A stretch of 37,068 bases of DNA from NCBI GenBank assembly GCA_022791775.1, contig JAAVZT010000029.1, positions 1-37,068 on the forward strand, given 5' to 3'. The notes under the pieces were generated by a model. That model did no database searches, was not told the DNA's origin, and saw nothing but the letters and a program-made list of their open reading frames with translations. This DNA is from Bacilli bacterium. Lineage in GTDB: Bacteria > Bacillota_I > Bacilli_A > RF39 > UBA660. The position numbers and the translations under genes were made by a program. This document shows, one piece after another, positions 1-6,580 of the stretch (positions are counted from its first letter, which is position 1; every line of letters starts with the position of its first letter).

Positions 1-255
1 ATTTCAGTTTTGGGAGATGCTATGAGTGAAATGGGGCCTTTTTTCCAAGTATATTATGATATAGCTCATACGCAAAAAGCAATGATTGGATCTTGGTATG
101 GAAATGGGAGTGGTGGAGCTCCTACACATGTTTCTCCTTGGGTTCAAAGAGGCGGGGCTTTGTATTCAGGAAAAGAAGCTGATATATTTGCATTTGCAAC
201 CCATACAGGGGCCGGTTATAGTGATAAAAGTTACCGAATTGTTCTTTCGTTATAA
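1..255 (+). CDS. C-terminal fragment of SYAYW/FGE-like surface protein (partial, 5' end outside window)
   Basis: The reading frame is open from base 1 and ends at TAA 253-255, so only the last 84 residues are present. It aligns with the ends of the next two genes: an ILGDATGELGGF-like segment (here VLGDAMSEMGPF), then a WYGN...PW.QRGG...IF.F stretch, and the terminal SYRIVLSL. That pattern fits the end of a formylglycine-generating-enzyme/C-type-lectin-like domain. The positions that differ among the three copies lie between conserved WY, P-F/W, RG, AGIF and SYRIVL anchors. It is probably the first of three tandem surface-protein paralogs, each anchored by an N-terminal membrane helix; this one's N-terminus cannot be seen. 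The ATG at 22 is internal, not a start. Confidence 0.8.
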   Translation: MSVLGDAMSEMGPFFQVYYDIAHTQKAMIGSWYGNGSGGAPTHVSPWVQRGGALYSGKEADIFAFATHTGAGYSDKSYRIVLSL

Positions 256-280
256 CGTTTTTGAAACGTTTTTTTTTTAC
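254..280 (+). terminator. Intrinsic terminator after the first surface-protein fragment
   Basis: A 7-bp stem AACGTTT (254-260) and AAACGTT (264-270) with loop TTG is followed by a run of about ten T. It overlaps the stop codon of the upstream fragment. Confidence 0.85.
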
Positions 281-288
281 TGGAAATA

Positions 289-297
289 TGTTATGAT
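289..297 (+). promoter_or_regulatory. Extended -10 promoter for the tandem surface genes
   Basis: TGTTATGAT is an extended -10 (TGn-TATGAT) directly after the upstream terminator and about 40 bp before the GTG start at 336. The -35 region is only a T-run. The same TGTTATAAT-type motif precedes many genes in this window. Confidence 0.55.
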
Positions 298-335
298 ATT
301 TAAGATAGTAGAAAGTGATTCTAAAGGTGATGAGA

Positions 336-2204
336 GTGAAACGACAAAATAAAATATTTGTATGGGGATTAATTGGAGTAGTTATCGTTCTTCTTTTTGT
401 CTTATCTGTTAGTTATGCTTATTGGATGCTCCGTGAAGTGCAAAAAAATGCCAATATTATTACGACAGAGTGTTTTCATTTAACTTTTGAAGAGCAAAGT
501 AATAGCAACATTCAACTATTAGATGCTTATCCAATCAGTGATGAAGATGGGAAGAAGTTAACCCCTTATACTTTTCGAATAACCAATCAGTGTAAAATGA
601 AAGCTAAATATACCCTGCGTTTGGAACTAGATGAAATTAGTACTATGGATTCGAAGTATGTTAAGGTTATGTTAAATCAAAATCCAATTTTAAAATTGAA
701 TGAATTTTCTGAAATTAATCCCATCGGAAAAAATGTAAAAGTTGCTTATTTAATGGAAGAAATGACAATTCTTCCACAAGAAGAAAAAAGTTATGAGTTT
801 CGTTTATGGCTAGATGGGGGAATAAGCAGTGACAATATGGAAGTGATGAATCGTCTCTTAGAGGCTAAAATTACAGTAGATGGAGAATATGATTCTAGTT
901 ATACGGAGAGCTTATTAAATGGTGCAGATCCAGTTTTGAAAGATGGATTAATTCCAGTGACGATTGCTGCGAATGGGGAAGTTAAAAAGGCAAATTTAGC
1001 AAATGAATGGTATCGTTATGAAACTAAAAATTGGGCAAATGCCGTTATTTTAGAAGATGAGAGTATTCTTTATGAAGATGGAGACGTGATACCAGAAAGT
1101 AATATTGAATCTTATTTTGTATGGATTCCAAGGTATCGTTATCAAATTTTTAATCAAGGACTTTATTATGGATTATCTGAAAATAGTGATGCGACTCGAG
1201 AGATTCAAATTGTTTTTGAAACGAAAAAGGATAAAATTTTCCAGGGAACTAAAGAAGGAGAGTGGCTAACACATCCCGCTTTTACAGCTTTTGATGTAAA
1301 TGGTTTATGGGTTGGTAAATTTGAAACTGGATATAAGGGAGCAACTATTTCGACTGAGGCAGAACATAATGAACAAAATCCGAGTAAAGTTCAGATTAAA
1401 CCAAATGTATATAGTTGGAGAACAATTGACCTTGCTCATTCGCATTTAAATAGTTTTCATTATAAACGGGAATATGATTCTCATTTGATGAAAAATACCG
1501 AATGGGGAGCAGTTGCCTATTTGTCTCATAGTAAGTATGGAGTGATGGCTCCGATTCGGATTAATAATAATAGTTCATATTTAACGGGGTATGGTTCTGT
1601 AATTGAATGTGAACCTGGAAATTTAGCATCAGAATGTATGGTACATGGTACAAGTTCTGATATCACGGTTCCATATCAAGAAGGGAATGGTTTAAAAGCA
1701 AGTAGTACTGGAAATATTATGGGTATTTATGATATGAGTGGGGGTGCCCATGAAGGATTAATGGGTGTTATGTCAGATAAGCATGGGAGGCCATTTAGTG
1801 GTCGGAGCAGTCAGCTTCATTCAGGATTTAATGGTCCTCTTAGTTGTCCTACTTGTGACAATGATACGAGTGGAATTACAGAAATTACAAATGGAATCGA
1901 TTTTCCAGCTTATCCATATTATGATTTGTATGCATATTCAGAAGATACTTTTGATGCTACTAGACGTATATTGGGAGATGCCACAGGAGAATTAGGTGGA
2001 TTTAAAGCTCTTACTTCGGGCAGTTATACGAGAGGTCTTAATTCTTGGTATCAATCTGATAGTTTTTTCATTACAGCACAAGATCCATTCTTTTATCGAG
2101 GATATGAAGCGCAATTTGGAACTAAAGCGGGGATATTTCAATATACCTCTGCTACTGGTACATATTTTAATGGAACTAGTTTTCGAATTGTACTTGCGAT
2201 TTAG
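336..2204 (+). CDS. Membrane-anchored surface protein, SYAYW N-domain plus FGE/C-type-lectin-like C-domain (copy 2)
   Basis: This 622-residue protein has one N-terminal membrane helix (about residues 7-26) ending in SYAYW, and no C-terminal sorting signal, so it should be a type II surface protein. GTG 336 is chosen because AGGTGATGA lies just upstream and the N-terminus then aligns residue for residue with the next gene; in-frame GTG 315 and ATG 330 lack such support. Residues 30-190 form a predicted beta domain with a Cys pair (ECFHLTF, NQCK). The middle has WANAV and YFVWIPRYRY motifs. The last 250 residues contain NTEWGAVAYLS, YDMSGGAHEG and SFRIVLAI, resembling the FGE-sulfatase/C-type-lectin fold. 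The usual W of the GGAWE motif is H here. It forms an operon with the next gene (11-bp gap). The ligand is unknown. Confidence 0.85.
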   Translation: MKRQNKIFVWGLIGVVIVLLFVLSVSYAYWMLREVQKNANIITTECFHLTFEEQSNSNIQLLDAYPISDEDGKKLTPYTFRITNQCKMKAKYTLRLELDEISTMDSKYVKVMLNQNPILKLNEFSEINPIGKNVKVAYLMEEMTILPQEEKSYEFRLWLDGGISSDNMEVMNRLLEAKITVDGEYDSSYTESLLNGADPVLKDGLIPVTIAANGEVKKANLANEWYRYETKNWANAVILEDESILYEDGDVIPESNIESYFVWIPRYRYQIFNQGLYYGLSENSDATREIQIVFETKKDKIFQGTKEGEWLTHPAFTAFDVNGLWVGKFETGYKGATISTEAEHNEQNPSKVQIKPNVYSWRTIDLAHSHLNSFHYKREYDSHLMKNTEWGAVAYLSHSKYGVMAPIRINNNSSYLTGYGSVIECEPGNLASECMVHGTSSDITVPYQEGNGLKASSTGNIMGIYDMSGGAHEGLMGVMSDKHGRPFSGRSSQLHSGFNGPLSCPTCDNDTSGITEITNGIDFPAYPYYDLYAYSEDTFDATRRILGDATGELGGFKALTSGSYTRGLNSWYQSDSFFITAQDPFFYRGYEAQFGTKAGIFQYTSATGTYFNGTSFRIVLAI

Positions 2205-2215
2205 GGAGGTGAATT

Positions 2216-4078
2216 ATGAAAAACGAGAAAAAAATAATCGGCATTGGAATATTTCTTTTTGTGTTTGTAATCTTAGTTATTAGTAGTTCTTATGCTTATT
2301 GGCGGTTTCAAAAAAGTCAGTTAAATGCGAATGTGATTTCTAGTAAATGTTTTGATTTAACTTTTGATGAAACGAGAGGGAGTGATATTACTCTTTTAAA
2401 GACTTATCCAATTAGTGAGGAAGAGGGACAAAAAACAAGCCCATATATAGCGAAATTAGTTAATAAATGTGATAATGATTTAACATATCATTTTAATTTA
2501 GAAATATTGTCTGCGACGACATTAAAAGAAGAATTTGTAAAAGTACAATTTCAAAATGAATTAAAATTTTTAAATCTTTTTTCTTCTACAGATATTTATG
2601 TGAAGGGAGCTAAAAAAGCATATGAATTAGAAAATGGGGTAATTGGCGCGCATGAAACGAAGGAATTTCAACTCCGCCTTTGGCTAGATCAAAATGCTCC
2701 AGCTGAAGAGGCGATGTCAAAAGTTTTTGATTCGAAAGTTAGTGTGGTTGCAAGTTATCAAGATTATCGAGGAAAATATACTGAAGATATTTTGAATGGA
2801 GCAGATCCTGTACTAGCTGATGGTTTAGTTCCTGTTACAATTGCAGAGGATGGAACTGTTAATAAGGCTAATTTAGAAATGGAATGGTATCGTTATCAAA
2901 ATAAAAGGTGGGCGAATGCTGTTATTTTGGTTGATGAAAATACGAGTTATCAAAATGGAGAAGTGATACCAGAAAGCAATATTGAATCTTATTTTGTGTG
3001 GATTCCAAGATATCGTTATCAAATTTTAGATGATGGATTTTATACAGAACTTTCTCAAAATAGTGTCAGTAGAGCTTCTGAAATTGCAATTGTATTTGAA
3101 AATAGAGATGTTAAAATTAGTTCTGGAAAACGAAAAGGAGAATGGTTAACGCATCCGGCCTTTACTTCGTTTGATGTAAATGGAATGTGGGTCGGTAAGT
3201 TTGAAACAAGTTATGGTGATGGCAGTTATGAAGATAGTCAAAAAAATGAAATTGCTCCAGAAAAAGTTCAAATTAAACCAAATGTTGCGAGTTGGCGAGG
3301 AATAAATGTTGCGAATGCATTTCAGACCAGCTATCAGTATCAAAGAAATTTAGATTCTCATATGATGAAGAATACCGAATGGGGAGCAGTTGCATATTTA
3401 TCGCATAGTAAATATGGCATTCAAGATTCTGTTCGATTGAATAATACTTTTATTACTGGAGTGGCTGCTTTAAAAGAACCAACTTGTGGATACACTGGAA
3501 ATAATGAAGAATGTAATAAATATTCGAATACTTTTTTAGAATCTCTTTCTGCTCATTATAATACTTCTACAGGTTATTTAGCGAGTACGACAGGGAATAT
3601 TACTGGTATTTATGATATGAGTGGAGGAGCTTGGGAGTATGTAATGGGTGTGATGGCAGATAAAAATGGCCGTCCAATGAGTGGGCGCAGTAGTCAAGTT
3701 CATTCGGGATTTAGTGGAAGTTTAGGATGTCCTACTTGTGATAGTGATACTAGTGGTATTACGGAAATTACAAATGGCATTGATTTTCCTGAATCAAAAT
3801 ATTATGATTTATACGGTTATAATGAAAATACTTTGGTTTATAATCGGCGGTTATTGGGTGATGCAACTGGAGAACTTGGAGGTTTTATGAAAAATGAATG
3901 GAATCGATATATTAGTTCATGGTATCAAGATCATGCTGAATTTTTAAAACATTGGTATCCTTTCTTTTTCCGAAGTGGCTTAATTTCTTATGGAACAGGA
4001 GCTGGAATTTTCTTCTTTAGTGCAACAAGTGGTCTTGGAAATTCAGGTGGTTCTTATCGAATTGTATTAGCATATTAA
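2216..4078 (+). CDS. Membrane-anchored surface protein, SYAYW N-domain plus FGE/C-type-lectin-like C-domain (copy 3)
   Basis: This 620-residue paralog of the preceding gene begins at ATG 2216 after a strong AGGGAGGTG site. The N-terminal helix ends in SYAYW; the beta domain carries KCFDLTF and NKCD Cys motifs. The shared middle segment includes ILNGADPVLADGLVPVTIA, WANAVIL and YFVWIPRYRYQI. The C-terminal domain has NTEWGAVAYLSHSKYG, the more canonical YDMSGGAWEYVMG (compare GNVWEW of FGE-family folds) and SYRIVLAY. Residues between conserved anchors near the C-terminus differ strongly from copies 1 and 2, as expected for a ligand-facing surface. FGE-fold proteins include enzymes, but active-site cysteines are not evident, so a binding or structural role is more likely. 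Co-transcribed with copy 2 and closed by a bidirectional terminator. Confidence 0.87.
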   Translation: MKNEKKIIGIGIFLFVFVILVISSSYAYWRFQKSQLNANVISSKCFDLTFDETRGSDITLLKTYPISEEEGQKTSPYIAKLVNKCDNDLTYHFNLEILSATTLKEEFVKVQFQNELKFLNLFSSTDIYVKGAKKAYELENGVIGAHETKEFQLRLWLDQNAPAEEAMSKVFDSKVSVVASYQDYRGKYTEDILNGADPVLADGLVPVTIAEDGTVNKANLEMEWYRYQNKRWANAVILVDENTSYQNGEVIPESNIESYFVWIPRYRYQILDDGFYTELSQNSVSRASEIAIVFENRDVKISSGKRKGEWLTHPAFTSFDVNGMWVGKFETSYGDGSYEDSQKNEIAPEKVQIKPNVASWRGINVANAFQTSYQYQRNLDSHMMKNTEWGAVAYLSHSKYGIQDSVRLNNTFITGVAALKEPTCGYTGNNEECNKYSNTFLESLSAHYNTSTGYLASTTGNITGIYDMSGGAWEYVMGVMADKNGRPMSGRSSQVHSGFSGSLGCPTCDSDTSGITEITNGIDFPESKYYDLYGYNENTLVYNRRLLGDATGELGGFMKNEWNRYISSWYQDHAEFLKHWYPFFFRSGLISYGTGAGIFFFSATSGLGNSGGSYRIVLAY

Positions 4079-4101
4079 AAAAGCAAATGTTCGCTTGTAA
4101 T

Positions 4102-4128
4102 AAAACCAGAGTTTTTATCTCTGGTTTT
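4102..4128. terminator. Bidirectional terminator between surface gene and sortase gene
   Basis: A perfect 10-bp stem AAAACCAGAG (4102-4111) and CTCTGGTTTT (4119-4128) with a 7-base loop lies between convergent genes. A/T runs on both sides let it act in either direction. Confidence 0.88.
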
Positions 4129-4134
4129 ATGAAT

Positions 4135-5679
4135 TTAGGAAATTAATTTGGCATGGACTACAAATCTTTGATTGTCTCCTGTACAGGTCGAGAGAGTTAA
4201 GATATGATCGTCGTTATTTATTTCTATTTCAAAATTATGAATACTTCGGTTTTTGACTAAATTAATATAATTTTGGAAATCTTCTTCCGTGGCAAAGTTG
4301 GTCATTAAATAATCCGAAGTTTTATCTATCTTATATATGGAAAATATTTTCCAATTCATTGTTTCGTACATCGTATTAAAAGAAATCGTCGTATTTTCAT
4401 CATTTGTATACCAACTTCGATTGGCTACTTTGTGGAGTGTTCCAAACATGACTCCGCTATAGTACATGTTGTGTCCATAAATAATGGTGTTTTTGTTTAA
4501 TTCTTTTTCATTGTTGCGATAATCCATATAAATCCAACCATTTATATCATAATCTTTATATAAATTATTTTTTAGATAGAATTCATTGTCTTGACCTTTT
4601 ACTACAGGATAATCGATATTCGTATTATTTATTTTTAACCAACCGATAGTATCTTCGTTTATGGCTAGTAAAGAAGCAATATAGTTATTCTTGATTATAT
4701 GATCGTCATCATTTTTAATATTACTGTCTAGAACGTTGGATTGGATAATTTGTTCAATATTTTCTTGAATGGAAGTTACTTTTTTCATGGCAATGTAGTT
4801 TCTAGTTCCAATATAAGCTATAACAGAACCGACTAGAATAAAAATAATAATTCCACATATTTTCATAGTATTGATGATGAGTTGTTTGAATATATTTTCT
4901 TTTAAGTAATCTTCAGAGTAGTTTAAAGTGCATTTTAAATGATATTTTTTCCAATTTTTATTTAATTCTTTTAAATATTCCACTTGATTATCTTGAATGA
5001 TTTGACCAGGGATTTGAATGAGAACGCCCTTTAAATGGTTTTCTTTTAATGTTTTTAGTAAAAATTCAATATCGTCTTTTATAAAACTGCTAATGCGAAT
5101 GTTTTTTAAATACCGATTTATTTTTGTAAAGCTGATAAAATCTATTCGGTCTTCTTCGCTTAGAGGAAGTGTAATTCTAACATTCGTTTTATAATAAATT
5201 TTCGAATATTGAATTAAATTATTTTCTTGCATAAAGTTACTAATATAAAAAAATTCACTTCGTGATTCGACTTTAATATAATTTCGATCGAGCATTTCTA
5301 GCATATAAGATGGAATGTTATAACAGTTTACTGTTTTAATGTAATTGGAAGCAATAATTTCTTCACAGATCGTAAAAGTGATGGTTTCATCACTTTTAAT
5401 TTCAAGAGTTTCAATGGATGAAATATTTTTAAAAAAGGGTAAGAGAAAACTCGTTAGTTCATTATTATCTATCACTACTTTGGTTAATTTTTTCATTTCG
5501 CATAGTTCTTTAATAAATAAGGAGACGATTTTTTGATTATTTTTTAAATAATCTAAGCCGAAAATCAGTTCGTTATCACTAATAATGTTGGTATTAATTA
5601 AATCTTCCCGCATTTTATGGTGATTTTTGTAAGATAGTTTTAGATTATTATTTTCAATGCTGATTAAAACTTTTTTCAT
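4135..5679 (-). CDS. Class B sortase with a large LRR-like N-terminal cytosolic extension
   Basis: This is a 514-residue cysteine transpeptidase that should join sorting-signal proteins to the cell envelope. The C-terminal 190 residues are a class B sortase domain: catalytic His403 in YGHNM, Cys499 in TLSTCTG and Arg505 in QRFVV. A single membrane helix lies at about 271-291. Ordinary SrtB proteins are about 220-260 residues with only a short tail before the helix; here about 265 residues precede it. That extension has spaced Leu/Ile strands (for example LTKVVIDNNELTS and IETLEIKSDE) suggesting a leucine-rich-repeat-like cytosolic domain. The start ATG at 5679 has AAGGTGG upstream. It is divergent from a gene whose product carries an NPTTG sorting signal, its likely substrate. 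The sortase call is firm; the role of the extension is unknown. Confidence 0.92.
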   Translation of the reverse strand: MKKVLISIENNNLKLSYKNHHKMREDLINTNIISDNELIFGLDYLKNNQKIVSLFIKELCEMKKLTKVVIDNNELTSFLLPFFKNISSIETLEIKSDETITFTICEEIIASNYIKTVNCYNIPSYMLEMLDRNYIKVESRSEFFYISNFMQENNLIQYSKIYYKTNVRITLPLSEEDRIDFISFTKINRYLKNIRISSFIKDDIEFLLKTLKENHLKGVLIQIPGQIIQDNQVEYLKELNKNWKKYHLKCTLNYSEDYLKENIFKQLIINTMKICGIIIFILVGSVIAYIGTRNYIAMKKVTSIQENIEQIIQSNVLDSNIKNDDDHIIKNNYIASLLAINEDTIGWLKINNTNIDYPVVKGQDNEFYLKNNLYKDYDINGWIYMDYRNNEKELNKNTIIYGHNMYYSGVMFGTLHKVANRSWYTNDENTTISFNTMYETMNWKIFSIYKIDKTSDYLMTNFATEEDFQNYINLVKNRSIHNFEIEINNDDHILTLSTCTGDNQRFVVHAKLIS

Positions 5680-5711
5680 CCTTTACCACCTTTTTTCTTA
5701 TTGTTACCAAT

Positions 5712-5720
5712 ATCATATCA
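5712..5720 (-). promoter_or_regulatory. Probable promoter -10 of the sortase gene
   Basis: On the minus strand this reads TGATATGAT, an extended -10-like element about 33 bp upstream of the sortase start. TTTACA lies further upstream but at a non-ideal spacing. Confidence 0.4.
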
Positions 5721-5778
5721 TAAATTACTTCTTTCTTTGTAAAAAATCAAAAAAAAATGTAGAAATTCAGTATTTTTA

Positions 5779-5787
5779 TGTTATAAT
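5779..5787 (+). promoter_or_regulatory. Extended -10 promoter of the sortase substrate gene
   Basis: TGTTATAAT is a perfect extended -10, 41 bp before the start codon at 5829. No good -35 is visible, which extended -10 promoters tolerate. Confidence 0.7.
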
Positions 5788-5828
5788 GAGGACATAATAA
5801 ATTTAGAAATTGAAAAGAGGTTTAATTT

Positions 5829-6494
5829 ATGAAAAAGAAAATTTTCGGATTTGTGTTGGCACTAGTATTTGTAATGCTTCCAACTATAGTTCGAGCAGCA
5901 GATTTTGGTGGTAGTATTTTCTTATCTCAAGATGCAAATATGACTGTTACGACTTTAAATCCAGGTGTAACGGTTACTTGTCCTAAGGATGCATCTGGAG
6001 ATAATGCAACATGTTATATTGGTCTTCGGGTAACTAGTGGAACAGCAAAGAATTTATCAGTTAAAGCAACTCTTACCAATTTAAAGTATGATTCAATTGA
6101 AGAAATGAATGGTTGGACCTATACATCTTCTCCAACGATAAGTGGAAATACAGTTACATTTAATTTAGCTAATCGTACTGGAACAACTGCTGGAAATACT
6201 ATTTTAGTTGCCAAAGTTAGCTTTAAAGTAAATAATAAAGCACAAAATTGTAATTTGACATTAACTCCACTTGATAATCCAACAACTACACCAGAATCTT
6301 GTCGGGTAGAAGGCGGAAAATATTATTGTGAAAATGGAGTAGAATGTTCTAAAGAAGATTATGAAAAAAAATGTATTCCAGAAAATCCAACTACTGGTAG
6401 TGCAGTTCCATATCTTGTTGTATTAGGAGGACTTGGAATTGCTGGAGTGTTTTATTTTGTAACACGTAAAAAAGCAAAGATTTATCATGTATAA
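5829..6494 (+). CDS. Secreted, sortase-anchored protein with NPTTG sorting signal
   Basis: This 221-residue exported protein has a signal peptide (KKK, hydrophobic core, cleavage probably after VRA at residue 23). The C-terminus is a classic cell-wall sorting signal: NPTTG at 186-190, a hydrophobic segment, then a basic tail (TRKKAK). The body (about 25-150) is Thr/Asn/Val-rich with alternating strands and looks like an Ig- or cohesin-like beta sandwich. Three Cys pairs are possible (TCPKDASGDNATC, NC...SC, YYCENGVEC). NPxTG resembles the NPQTN-class signals of class B sortases, and the divergent neighbour is such a sortase, so the two probably form a substrate/enzyme pair. RBS AAAAGAGG lies upstream. 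The ligand or role on the cell surface is not evident. Confidence 0.88.
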   Translation: MKKKIFGFVLALVFVMLPTIVRAADFGGSIFLSQDANMTVTTLNPGVTVTCPKDASGDNATCYIGLRVTSGTAKNLSVKATLTNLKYDSIEEMNGWTYTSSPTISGNTVTFNLANRTGTTAGNTILVAKVSFKVNNKAQNCNLTLTPLDNPTTTPESCRVEGGKYYCENGVECSKEDYEKKCIPENPTTGSAVPYLVVLGGLGIAGVFYFVTRKKAKIYHV

Positions 6495-6500
6495 TTTTTA

Positions 6501-6529
6501 AGAAAGTTCGTAGAGCTTTCTTTTTTTTT
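6501..6529 (+). terminator. Intrinsic terminator after the sortase substrate gene
   Basis: The stem AGAAAGTTC (6501-6509) pairs with GAGCTTTCT (6513-6521, one G-T pair) around loop GTA and is followed by a T run. Confidence 0.85.
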
Positions 6530-6580
6530 GGTGCTAAAAATGCTTTGTCTTCATATATTTTTTTAGGAGGACAATTACTC

